Positions 37,528 through 48,700 of a stretch of 64,000 nt of DNA are shown here, one piece after another. The notes under the pieces are model-generated. The model was not told where the DNA came from. It saw nothing but the letters and a program-made list of their open reading frames with translations, and did not search any database. A program made the translations under genes and the position numbers. The stretch's first letter is position 1. Every line of letters begins with the position of its first letter. Origin of the DNA: Pseudomonas silesiensis (GTDB lineage: Bacteria > Pseudomonadota > Gammaproteobacteria > Pseudomonadales > Pseudomonadaceae); NCBI RefSeq assembly GCF_001661075.1, contig NZ_CP014870.1:1550001-1614000 (forward strand), given 5' to 3'.

Positions 37528-37551
37528 TAAATTTCTCGCCTTGGCTCACGT
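37528..37551 (+). promoter_or_regulatory. PvdS-dependent promoter (iron-starvation box)
   Basis: TAAAT at 37528-37532, a 16-base spacer, then CGT at 37549-37551: an exact match to the PvdS promoter pattern TAAAT-N16-CGT. It lies 40 bases before the acyltransferase ATG and places that gene in the iron-starvation regulon. Confidence 0.8.
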
Positions 37552-37591
37552 CACCTCGTTGAACTGTCGACGATTAACGTGAGCCCGACCC

Positions 37592-38605
37592 ATGTCCATT
37601 CCGAATGACCTGACTGCCCTGGCGTTGCCCACCGGCAGTCGTCTCGTAGCTGATGAAACCGAAAGCCGGCTGAGCCTCGACCTGGACGGAGAGCCGCTGA
37701 TCAGGTTGCATCTGGCCAGTGAGCCCGAACTGTTGGTGCAGCTGGAGCAAGGCTTCGACCACCCCGATGGCGATGCGCTGCACACAGCCTGTTATTGGCT
37801 GTTTGCCCGCGATCCTGCCTGTCAGCGCCTGACCTGGCAGCTGGATGAAGTCCCTGTTGATGCCTTGCGCAACGGCTTGCTGGTCGCCACCGGTACCTCG
37901 GGCCAGTATCGCTGCGAACGCACGCTGTTCTGGCAGTTGCCGCAACCCTGGCTCGGGCAATCTCTGGCCAGCAGCTATCCGCAGCAAATGGTCATCAGTA
38001 GCGGCAAACGTCATCCGTTGCGACCAGTGAAACCTCGGGGCGAGGTGTATCGACGTTTCGATGCCCGGTTGGGCGCGTGGATTTCCCTGCGCACGCTGGA
38101 CATCGACCATGATCTTGAGCGGTTCAATCGTTGGCAGAACAGTGCGCGGGTCGCGAGTTTCTGGCAGGAGGAGGGCAGTCTCGAGCAGCATCGCGAGTAC
38201 CTGGACAAACTCGAGGCCGATCCCCACACCCTGACCCTGATCGGCTGTTTCGATGATCAGCCGTTTGCCTATTTCGAGGCCTATTGGGCCAAGGAAGATC
38301 GCATCGCGCCTTTTTATGAAGCGCATGATTACGACCGGGGTATTCATATGCTGGTCGGTGAAGAACATCACCGCGGCCCGCACAAGGTGGCGAGCTGGTT
38401 ATCGGCGCTGGTGCATTACCTGTTGCTCGATGATCCGCGTACCCAACGAGTGGTTGCCGAGCCTCGGGCCGACAACGGCAAGATGATCGGGTATATGCAG
38501 GGCCAGGGCTTTTATTGCGAGAAAGAGTTTGATTTTCCGCATAAGCGTGCGGCGTTGATGGTGTTGGGGCGGGAGCGGTTTTTTGAGCGGTGTGAGTTGG
38601 CTTGA
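37592..38605 (+). CDS. Siderophore-type N-acyltransferase (IucB/PvdY-like GNAT)
   Basis: This 337-residue protein has an N-terminal region of about 150 residues of its own and a C-terminal GNAT domain of the IucB/RhbD siderophore type. Signatures are ISLRTLDIDHDLERFNRWQN, ARVASFWQEEGSLEQHREYL, FAYFEAYWAKEDRIAPFY, and the CoA-loop region VAEPRADNGKMIGYMQGQGF. These enzymes acylate N-hydroxy-ornithine or -lysine. It has a perfect PvdS box and sits next to pvdS, so a role in pyoverdine assembly is likely, such as acetylating hydroxyornithine (the PvdY-II role). The exact substrate is inferred. Confidence 0.82.
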   Translation: MSIPNDLTALALPTGSRLVADETESRLSLDLDGEPLIRLHLASEPELLVQLEQGFDHPDGDALHTACYWLFARDPACQRLTWQLDEVPVDALRNGLLVATGTSGQYRCERTLFWQLPQPWLGQSLASSYPQQMVISSGKRHPLRPVKPRGEVYRRFDARLGAWISLRTLDIDHDLERFNRWQNSARVASFWQEEGSLEQHREYLDKLEADPHTLTLIGCFDDQPFAYFEAYWAKEDRIAPFYEAHDYDRGIHMLVGEEHHRGPHKVASWLSALVHYLLLDDPRTQRVVAEPRADNGKMIGYMQGQGFYCEKEFDFPHKRAALMVLGRERFFERCELA

Positions 38606-38642
38606 GGCGTAAGGCTCAAGACCTTTTTCGGTCTTGAGTCCG

Positions 38643-38735
38643 CCTTCGCGAGCAAGCTCCCACAGTGGATTTCCTGCGTACAGGCAATTTGTGTACGCCA
38701 GAGATCAATTGTGGGAGCGAGCCTGCTCGCGATGG
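38643..38735. repeat. REPIN between the acyltransferase gene and pvdS
   Basis: REP arm CCTTCGCGAGCAAGCTCCCA starts at 38643 and its inverted partner TGTGGGAGCGAGCCTGCTCG starts at 38710. The left arm lacks the GCTC copy present in the right arm. The spacer holds the inverted pair TGCGTACA / TGTACGCA-like. It lies between convergent genes. Confidence 0.8.
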
Positions 38736-38756
38736 GGGCGACGAAAATTTCAGATA

Positions 38757-39305
38757 TCAACGGCGGGCAAAGGTATCCACCCGACTCCCCGACACCTTCC
38801 GGCAGTGCACCAGCGCATCGCGAATCATGAAGTTCACCAGGGTCGGCGAGACCCCGAGTTCCTTGGCGATGTCTTTCTGCGGCACGCCATGCAGGCGGTA
38901 CATCTCGAAAGCGTAACGGGTGCGGCTGGGCAACTCCGTCAGCGCGTCGGCTATGTTTTCCAGGGTCGAGAAGTTCATGTGCGAGGTTTCCGGCGAAGCG
39001 CCCGGGATCACCACGTTCAGGCCTTCTTCCTCTGGCCCTGAATATTTCTGCTCCAGCGCCTGCTTACGGTAGTGATCGATCGCCAGGTTGCGCACGATCT
39101 GGAACAGGTAGCTGAGTTGAGCCTTGAACGAAGACGTGATCTGCGGCGCCGACTGCAGGCGGAAGAATGCGTCCTGTACCACGTCTTCGGCACGCGAGCG
39201 GCAGCCGGTGATCCGGGCTGCAATCTTGACCAGAATCAGTCGATTGTCGACGAATGCCTGAAGTAGCGGTGAATCGCACCTGCTTGTGGACACTTGTTCC
39301 GTCAT
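38757..39305 (-). CDS. pvdS: Iron-starvation ECF sigma factor PvdS
   Basis: This 182-residue extracytoplasmic-function sigma factor begins MTEQVSTSRCDSPLLQAFVDN, as in PvdS of other pseudomonads. Region 2 (LVKIAARITGCRSRAEDVVQ, FFRLQSAP) and region 4 (LTELPSRTRYAFEMYRLHG, QKDIAKELGVSPTLVNFMIR) are intact. It directs RNA polymerase to pyoverdine genes under iron limitation, here probably the acyltransferase, pvdL and pvdH. A Fur box lies about 90 bases upstream. A second in-frame start nine bases upstream is less likely. Divergent from pvdL. Confidence 0.97.
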   Translation of the reverse strand: MTEQVSTSRCDSPLLQAFVDNRLILVKIAARITGCRSRAEDVVQDAFFRLQSAPQITSSFKAQLSYLFQIVRNLAIDHYRKQALEQKYSGPEEEGLNVVIPGASPETSHMNFSTLENIADALTELPSRTRYAFEMYRLHGVPQKDIAKELGVSPTLVNFMIRDALVHCRKVSGSRVDTFARR

Positions 39306-39391
39306 GGAAATCACCCTGCTGCAAATAGGTTAGTGGGACGCCCGGGAACACCGGTGCCGTCCTACACATCGAGCGACAAATTATGCTGAAT

Positions 39392-39410
39392 GATAATGAT
39401 TGTCAATTGA
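39392..39410. promoter_or_regulatory. Fur box upstream of pvdS
   Basis: TGATAATGATTGTCAATTG agrees well with the Fur consensus GATAATGATAATCATTATC. It lies 87-105 bases upstream of the pvdS ATG, where iron-loaded Fur would block the pvdS promoter. Confidence 0.82.
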
Positions 39411-39529
39411 GAAAGAGAATTAATGCTCCCCAAAGGTGCGAAGTGAGAACTGCGACACGCTGTTGCGCTCGCGCGCTTGCGACGCTCCCTTGCAATGCCG
39501 CAGCGGCGCTGGCGATCCGGCCAGTCGAC

Positions 39530-39553
39530 TAATTATTTGCGGACGTCATCCGT
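39530..39553 (+). promoter_or_regulatory. Probable PvdS-dependent promoter of pvdL
   Basis: TAATT at 39530-39534, a 16-base spacer, and CGT at 39551-39553 match the PvdS pattern with one substitution (TAATT for TAAAT). It lies 163 bases before the pvdL ATG and is oriented toward it. It gives pvdL a leader of about 155 bases that contains a REPIN. Confidence 0.6.
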
Positions 39554-39591
39554 TCTCATTGGTGAATAGCACAGCGCAATCCCTCATACCC

Positions 39592-39693
39592 CTGTAGGAG
39601 CGAGCTCGCTCGCGAAGGTCGTTAACGATGACGATGGGCACCTGACACCCCGCGGCGTTCTCCGGTTCTTCGCGAGCAAGCTCGCTCCTACAG
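39592..39693. repeat. REPIN in the pvdL leader
   Basis: CTGTAGGAGCGAGCTCGCTC at 39592 and the inverted arm ending CTCGCTCCTACAG at 39693 form a pair with only one mismatch in 25. The spacer includes GTCGTTAACGATGACGATGG, related to the cores of the elements at 2974 and 63001. It lies wholly between the proposed pvdL promoter and its start codon. Confidence 0.82.
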
Positions 39694-39715
39694 CCGAATT
39701 CAGGCAGGAAACCCC

Positions 39716-42700
39716 ATGACCGACGCGTTCGAACTCCCCAGCACCCTGGTCCAAGCTCTCCAGCGCCGCGCGGCCCTGACGCCGGACCGGGTGGCCTTGC
39801 GTTTTCTCGCCGAAACCGAGGATCAGGCTGTGGTGCTCAGTTATCGCGAACTGGATCAGCGGGCACGCCTCATTGCCGGCGCATTGCAGGCCGAGGCCGA
39901 GTTCGGCGATCGCGCGGTGCTGCTGTTCCCCAGTGGCCCGGATTATGTCGCGGCCTTCTTTGGTTGCCTGTATGCGGGGGTCATCGCGGTGCCGGCTTAT
40001 CCACCGGAATCGACCCGTCGTCATCATCAGGAACGCCTGCTGTCGATCATCAGCGATGCCGAGCCGCGTCTGTTGCTGACCAGCGCCGGCCTGGAAGATT
40101 CGTTGGCGCACATCGAAGGCGCGCCGCCGTTGTTGTGCGTGGATACCCTGGATAGCGTGCTGGCCGAACGTTGGGTCGCGCCGGACCTGCAGGACGACCA
40201 CATCGCCTTCTTGCAGTACACCTCCGGCTCCACCGCCTTGCCGAAAGGTGTGCAGGTCAGCCACGGCAATCTGGTGGCGAACGAATTGCTGATTCGCCAC
40301 GGCTTCGGCATCGATCTGAACCCGGACGACGTGATCGTCAGCTGGTTGCCGCTGTACCACGACATGGGCCTGATCGGTGGCCTGTTGCAACCCATCTTCA
40401 GTGGCGTGCCGTGCATCCTGATGTCGCCGGGCTACTTCCTCGGCCGGCCGTTGCGCTGGCTGGAAGCGATCAGCGAGTACGGCGGCACCATCAGCGGCGG
40501 GCCGGATTTTGCCTATCGGCTGTGCAGCGAGCGGGTCAGCGAATCGGCCCTGGAGCGCCTCGACCTGAGCGGCTGGCGCGTGGCGTATTCCGGCTCCGAA
40601 CCGATTCGCCTCGACACGCTGGAACGCTTTGCCGAGAAGTTCGACGTTTGCGGTTTCAATCCAGACAGTTTCATGGCGTCCTATGGCCTGGCCGAAGCCA
40701 CGCTGTTCGTCGCCGGCAGCCCTCGCGGCCAGGGTATCGGCAACCTGCGGGTGGATGATCAGGCCCTGGCGCAAAACCGTGTCGAGCCGGGGGAGGGCAG
40801 CGCGATCATGAGCTGCGGCGTCGGCCAACCGGATCACGCGGTACTGATCGTCGATCCCTCGGCGCGCAACGAACTGGCGGACAACAGCGTCGGCGAGGTC
40901 TGGGCTTGCGGCCCGAGCATCGCCCACGGCTATTGGCGCAACCCCGAAGCGTCCGCCAAGACCTTCGTCCAGCACGCCGGCCGTACCTGGCTACGCACAG
41001 GCGACCTGGGCTTCATGCGCAACGGCGAGCTGTTCATCACCGGGCGCCTGAAGGACCTGCTGATCGTGCGCGGGCACAACCTCTATCCGCAGGACATCGA
41101 ACAGACTGTCGAGCGCGAAGTGGACGTGGTGCGCAAAGGGCGCGTCGCCGCCTTCGCCGTGAACATCGACGGGCAGGAAGGCATCGGCATCGCGGCGGAA
41201 ATCAGCCGCAGCGTGCAAAAAATCCTCGCGCCCGACGCGTTGATCAAAGCCATTCGCCAAGCGGTGGCCGAGGCGTATCAGGAGGCGCCGGGCGTGGTGG
41301 TGCTGCTCAATCCGGGGGCGCTGCCCAAGACGTCCAGCGGCAAACTGCAACGCTCGGCGTGCCGCGATCGGCTGGCGGACGGCAGCCTCGACAGTTATGC
41401 GCAGTTCCCGACGGTGGCCAGCGAGCATGAGGCGAAAACCGAATCCGGCTCCGGGCTGCAAACCCTGATCGGCCAGATCTGGTGCGAGCAACTGCAGATC
41501 GGACAGGTCAATGCCGACGATCACTTTTTCCTGTTGGGCGGCAACTCTATTGCCGCTACGCAAGTGGTCGCGCGTCTGCGCGAAGAACTAGGCCTGGAAC
41601 TGAACCTGCGCCTGTTGTTCGAAGCGCCAACTCTCGGTGCGTTTACCGCTGCATTGGTTGAACGGCAACAGGACGGTGGCCTGGCCCAAGGCTCGATCAC
41701 CCCACTGTCGCGCACCGAAGCCATGCCGCAATCCCTGGCGCAAAACCGTCTGTGGATCACCTGGCAACTGGACCCGCAAAGCAGCGCCTATAACATTCCC
41801 GGTGCCTTGCGCCTGCGCGGCGAGCTGGATCAAGACGCCTTGCGCGCCAGTTTCCAGCAACTGATCGAGCGTCACGAATCCTTGCGCACACGCTTCTTCG
41901 AACGTGACGGCGTAGCACTGCAACAGATCGACTCCGCCGCCGAATTCAACCTGCAATTGATCGACATCAGCGACCTGCCAGCCGTCGAGCGCGAAGCCCG
42001 CGCCTTGCAAATTCGTGAGGACGAAGCCCGCACCCAATTCGACCTGGAGAAAGGTCCACTGCTCTGGGTGACCCTGGTGCGCCTCGATGATGAGGATCAC
42101 CAGTTGCTGGTGACGCTGCACCACATCATCGCCGATGGCTGGTCGCTGAACGTGCTGATCGACGAGTTCTCGCGTCTTTATGCCGCCGCGTCCCAGGGCC
42201 AGACCGCGACGTTGGCGGCACTGCCAACGCACTACGCCGACTACGGCGGCTGGCAGCGCCAATGGCTGGCGCAAGGGGAGGGCGAGCGGCAACTGGCCTA
42301 CTGGAAAGCACAGTTGGGCGATGAGCATCCGACACTGACTCTGGCCACCGACCACTCGCGCTCGACGCAACACAGCCACAGTGCTGCCCGTCATTCCATC
42401 AAGCTTGGCGCAACGTTGAGCGATGCCATTCGCCAGACCGCCCAGGCCCATGAATCGACGACCTTCATGCTGTTGCTCACCGCCTTCCGGAGCCTGCTGC
42501 ACCGCTACAGCGGCCAGCGCGACATCCGCATCGGCGTGCCCAACGCCAACCGTCCGCGCCTGGAAACCCAGGGCCTGATCGGCTTTTTCATCAACACCCA
42601 GGTGCTGCGCACCGAGGTCGATCCGCGACAGCCATTCGTTGACTTGCTGGCGCAGGTCCGTCAGGCGGCGTTGGGCGCACAAGTGCATCAGGACCTGCCG

Positions 42701-45700
42701 TTCGAACAACTGCTCGAAGCCTTTCCGCAGGCTCGGGAACAAGGCCTGTTCCAGGTCATGTTCAACCATCAGCAACGGGACCTCAGCGCATTGAAACGTC
42801 TGCCCGGGCTGCTCGCCGAAGAACTGCCATGGCACAGCCGCGAAGCCAAGTTCGATCTGCAACTGCACAGTGAGGAAGACCAAAAGGGTCGCCTGAGCCT
42901 GTCCTTCGACTACGCCAGCGAACTGTTCGACGCCGCCACCATCGAGCGGCTGGCCGAGCATTTCAGCAACCTGCTGCGGGCGGTTTGCGCACAGCCGCAC
43001 GCCCTGATTGCCGACCTGCCATTACTGACGTCGAGTGAGCTCGATCAGCAAGCAAACTGGAGCGCAGCACCCTGCAAGCCGGCCAGCCAATGGTTGCCAG
43101 AGCTGCTCCACGAACAGGCGCGCCTGACGCCCGAGCGCATCGCGTTGATCTGGGACGGCGGCCAACTCGACTTCGCCGAACTGCACAGTCAGGCCAACCG
43201 CCTGGCCCATTACCTGCGCGACAAGGGCGTCGGTCCGGATGTCTGCGTGGCCATCGCCGCCGAGCGTTCGCCACAGTTGCTGATCGGCCTGCTGGCGATC
43301 ATCAAGGCCGGTGGCGCCTACGTGCCGCTGGACCCGGACTACCCGGCCGAACGCCTGGCCTACATGCTCAACGACAGCGGTGTCGAATTGCTGCTGACCC
43401 AGACCCCATTGCTTGACCAACTGCCCGCCAGCGACGGTGTCAGCGTAATCGCCATGGACGCTTTGCATCTGGATGGCTGGCCGAGCCATGCGCCGGGCCT
43501 GCACCTGCACGGCGACAACCTTGCCTACGTGATTTATACCTCCGGTTCCACCGGTCAGCCCAAGGGTGTCGGCAACACCCACGCCGCCCTCGCCGAACGC
43601 CTGCAATGGATGCAGGACACCTATCGCCTGAACGACACTGACGTGTTGATGCAAAAGGCGCCGATCAGTTTTGATGTATCGGTGTGGGAGTGTTTCTGGC
43701 CCTTGATCACCGGCAGTCGGTTGCTGCTCGCCGGTCCCGGCGAACACCGCGACCCGCACCGCATTGCGCAACTCGTTCAAACCTACGGCGTGACCACGCT
43801 GCACTTCGTGCCACCCTTGCTGGCGCTGTTCATCGACGAACCGCTGACCGCCGGCTGTGCCAGCCTGCGGCGTGTGTTCTGCGGCGGTGAAGCCTTGCCT
43901 GCCGAGTTGCGCAATCGGGTACTGGAACAATGGCCGGCGGTGCAATTGCACAACCGCTATGGCCCGACGGAAACAGCGATCAACGTCACTCACTGGCAGT
44001 GCACCACCGCCGATGGCGAACGTTCGCCGATCGGGCGTCCGCTGGGCAACGTGGTGTGCCGCGTGCTGGACGGTGATCTCAATCCGGTTCCGGTCGGTGT
44101 ACCGGGTGAATTGTGCATCAGCGGCATCGGCCTGGCACGAGGGTATCTGGGGCGCCCGGGCCTGACCGCCGAGCGCTTCGTCGTCGATCCGCTGGGCGAG
44201 CAGGGTGCGCGTCTGTACCGCACCGGCGACCGTGTCCGCTGGACTGCCGATGGCGTGATCGACTACCTCGGTCGCCTCGATCAGCAGGTCAAACTGCGCG
44301 GCTTCCGGGTTGAGCCGGAAGAAATCGAAGCGCGGCTGCTGATCCAGGCGGGCGTTGCACAAGCCGTGGTGCTGGTGCGTGAAACGGCGGCCGGCGGACA
44401 GTTGATCGGTTACTACACCACCAGCGATTCTTCTGAAGACATTGATGCTCAAACCGCGCGCCTGAAAACCGCACTGGCCGCCGAGTTACCTGAATACATG
44501 GTCCCGGCGCAGCTGATGCGTCTGGACGAAATGCCCCTGAGTCCAAGCGGCAAGCTCGACCGTCGCGCCTTGCCCGAACCCCAGTGGCAAGTTCGCGAAC
44601 ACGTCGCGCCGGTCACTGCGCTGGAACAGCAAATCGCCGGTATCTGGCGCGAGGTCCTGGGCCTTGCGCAGATCGGTCTGCGCGACGATTTCTTCGCCCT
44701 CGGCGGCCACTCGCTGCTGGCCACGCAAACCATTTCCCGCACCCGCCAGGCCTGCGACGTCGAGTTGCCGCTACGGGCGCTGTTCGAGCACAGTGAACTG
44801 GGCGCGTTTGTCGACCAGGTGCAGTCGATTCAGGCCAGCGGCAACACCAACAAACAGCCACCGATCGAGACAGTCGACCGGAGCCAGGTGGTGCCGTTGT
44901 CCTATTCCCAGCAACGCATGTGGTTCCTCTGGCAGATGGAACCGGACAGCCCGGCCTACAACGTCGGGGGCATGGCGCGGCTGCGCGGGGTGCTCGACGT
45001 CGGGCGTTTTGAAGCGGCGTTGCAGGCGCTGATCATGCGCCACGAAACCCTGCGCACGACCTTCCCGAGCGTTGACGGCGTGGCCCGGCAACAGGTTCAT
45101 GCAGAAACCGGCCTGCGCATGGACTGCAAGGATTCCTCGACGCTGGATGCCGACAGCCGTGAGCAACGGGTGCAGCAACTGGCCGACAGCGAAGCCCACA
45201 CGCCATTCGATCTGGAAACCGGACCGCTGCTGCGCGCCTGCCTGGTCAAGACCGCCGAACAGGAACACTACCTGGTGCTGACCCTGCACCACATCGTCAC
45301 CGAAGGCTGGGCGATGGACATTTTCGCCCGGGAGCTGAGCGCGCTGTACGAAGCCTTTGTCGAGGACCGCGAATCGCCGCTGGCACCGCTGCCGGTGCAG
45401 TACCTGGATTACAGCGTGTGGCAGCGCCAGTGGCTGGAATCCGGCGAACGCCAGCGCCAGCTCGACTACTGGACCACACAGCTGGGGCGCGAACATCCGC
45501 TGCTGGAATTGCCCGCCGACCGTCCGCGGCCGCCGGTGCAAAGTCATCAGGGCGAACTGTTTCGCTTCGACCTCAGCGATGAGCTTGCCGCCCGGGTTCG
45601 CGCCTTCAACGCAGCCCACGGCCTGACCCTGTTCATGACCATGACTGCCGCGCTGGCCGTGCTGCTCTACCGCTACAGCGGCCAGACCGACCTGCGCATC

Positions 45701-48700
45701 GGTGCCCCTGTCGCCAACCGGATCCGTCCGGAAAGCGAAGGGTTGATCGGTGCGTTCCTCAACACCCAGGTACTGCGCTGCCAGCTCGACGGCCAGATGT
45801 CCGTCGGCGAGTTGTTCGAGCAGGTTCGCCACACGGTGATCGAGGGCCAGTCCCATCAGGACCTGCCATTCGACCATCTGGTCGAGGCCTTGCAGCCACC
45901 GCGCAGCGCTGCGTACAACCCACTGTTCCAGGTGATGTGCAACGTGCAACGCTGGGAATTCCAGCAGAGCCGTACCCTGGCCGGCATGACCGTCGAATAC
46001 CTGGCCAACGATGCCCGGGCGACCAAGTTCGACCTCAACCTGGAAGTCACTGACCTCGATCACCGCCTGGGGTGCTGCCTGACCTACAGCACCGACCTGT
46101 TCGACGAACCGCGCATTGCGCGCATGGCCGGGCATTGGCGCAATGTGCTCGAAGCGCTGCTGGCCGATCCGCAACAGCGTCTCAGTGAGCTGCCGTTGCT
46201 GGACGCGAGCGAACAGCAACACCTGCTCGACAGCCTCGGCGTCGAACCGGGCGAGCATCGCCTGGATCAGTGTATTCATCATCTGTTCAGCGAGCAGGCG
46301 CTGGTGCGCAAGGATGCTCCGGCACTGACCTTTGCCGGCAAAACCCTGAGCTACGCCGAACTCGACAGCCGCGCCAATCGCCTGGCCTGGATGCTCCGCG
46401 AACGTGGGGTCGGCCCGCAGGTCCGGGTGGGCCTGGCGCTTGAGCGTTCGCTGGAAATGGTCGTCGGCCTGCTGGCGATCCTCAAGGCAGGCGGCGCCTA
46501 CGTGCCGCTGGACCCGGAATACCCGCTGGATCGTCTGCACTACATGATCGAAGACAGCGGCATCGGTTTGCTGCTCAGCGATGCGGCGATGTTCGACGCA
46601 CTGGGTGAGTTGCCTTCCACTGTCGCCCGCTGGTGCCTGGAAGAAGACTCTGCCGAACTGCTCAACTATCCTGCCAGCGAGCTGCCATTTATCAGCCTGC
46701 CGCAACATCAGGCCTACCTGATCTACACCTCCGGCTCCACCGGCAAGCCCAAAGGCGTGGTGGTGTCCCACGGTGAAATCGCCATGCACTGCCGCGCCGT
46801 GATCGAGCGCTTCGGCATGCGCCCGGACGATTGCGAACTGCACTTCTATTCGATCAACTTCGACGCCGCCACCGAACGCTTGCTCGTGCCTTTGCTGAGT
46901 GGTGCCCAGGTTATCCTGCGTGCCCAGGGCCAGTGGGACGCGGAAGAAATCTGCGGTCTTATCCGCCGTCACCACATCAACATCCTTGGCTTCACCCCGA
47001 GCTACGGCAGCCAGTTGGCCCAATGGCTGGCGACCCGGAACGAGACGCTACCGGTGCGCATGTGCATCACCGGCGGCGAAGCCCTGACCGGCGAACACCT
47101 GCAGCGAATCCGCGCGGCGTTCAAGCCGAGCCTGTTCTTCAACGCCTACGGCCCGACCGAAACCGTGGTCATGCCGCTGGCCAGCCTGGCGCCGGAACAG
47201 TTGGCAGAAGGCCTGGGCAGCGTGCCGATCGGCAGTGTGATCGGCGCTCGCGTGGCTTACATCCTCGACGCCGACCTGGCGCTGGTGCCGCAGGGCGCGA
47301 CGGGGGAGTTGTATGTCGGCGGCGCCGGTCTGGCCCAGGGTTATCACCAGCGTCCGGGGATGACGGCCGAGCGTTTTGTCGCCGACCCGTTCGCCGCCGA
47401 TGGCGGGCGTCTGTACCGCACCGGCGACCTGGTGCGTCAGCGCGCCGATGGTCTGGTGGAATACCTTGGGCGTATTGACCATCAAGTGAAAATTCGCGGG
47501 TTCCGCATCGAGCTGGGCGAAATCGAAACCCGACTGCTGGAACACGCAGCGGTCCGTGAAGCGGTGGTGTTGGCGCTCGATGCACCCAGTGGCAAGCAAC
47601 TGGTCGGCTACGTGGTCACCGAGCTCGCCGAACAGGACGAAACGCAACAAGCCGAACTGCGCGAATCCCTCAAGGTTCACCTCAAGTCGCAACTGCCGGA
47701 CTACATGGTGCCCACGCACCTGATCCTGCTGGCTCAGTGGCCGCTGACCGCCAACGGCAAACTCGACCGCCGCGCACTGCCGGCACCGGACCCGGAACTG
47801 AACCGCCAGCAGTACGTGGCGCCGGGCAACGCGCTTGAACTGACCCTGACCGACATCTGGTGCGAGGTCCTGAACGTAGGGCAGGTGGGGCTCAACGACA
47901 ACTTCTTCGAACTGGGTGGCGACTCGATTCTGTCGATCCAGGTGGTCAGCCGGGCCCGCCAGCAGGGCATCCACTTCAGCCCGCGGGACTTGTTCCAGCA
48001 CCAGACCGTGCAGACCCTGGCCGCCGTGGCGACCCGTGTCGAGCAGCTGCGCGCTGAACAAGGCCTGATCACCGGCGAGTCGCGGTTGACGCCGATCCAG
48101 CACTGGTTCTTCGACACTGAAATCCCACAGCGTCAGCACTGGAACCAGGCATTGCTGCTGGAACCGACCGTGCCCCTGGAACCCCATTGCCTTGAAGCGG
48201 CGCTGCTGGCCGTGATCGAACAACACGACGCCTTGCGCCTGCGTTTCACTGAAGTCCCAGGGCAATGGACCGCCGAACACCAGCCGGTCTGCGAAACACC
48301 GGTGCTCTGGCAAGTGCGCGTGCCCTCCATGGATAAATGCACCGCACTGTTTGCCGATGCCCAGCGCAGCCTCGACCTCGAACAGGGCCCGCTGGTACGC
48401 GCCCTGCTGGTCGATGCGCCCGGCGACCAGCAACGGCTGTTCATCGTCATTCATCACCTGGTGGTGGACGGGGTTTCCTGGCGGGTGCTGCTGGACGATC
48501 TGCAAACCGCGTATCGCCAACTGGCCACGCACCAGTCGGTCAAATTGCCGGCGAAAACCAGTGCCTTCAAGGAGTGGTCCGCACGCCTGCAGGCGTATGC
48601 CGGCAGCGAATCACTGCGTGAAGAGCTGGGCTGGTGGCAGTCGCAACTGGCGGGGCCGACCGCTGATTTGCCGTGCGAACGCCCCGAGGGCGGTCGGCAG

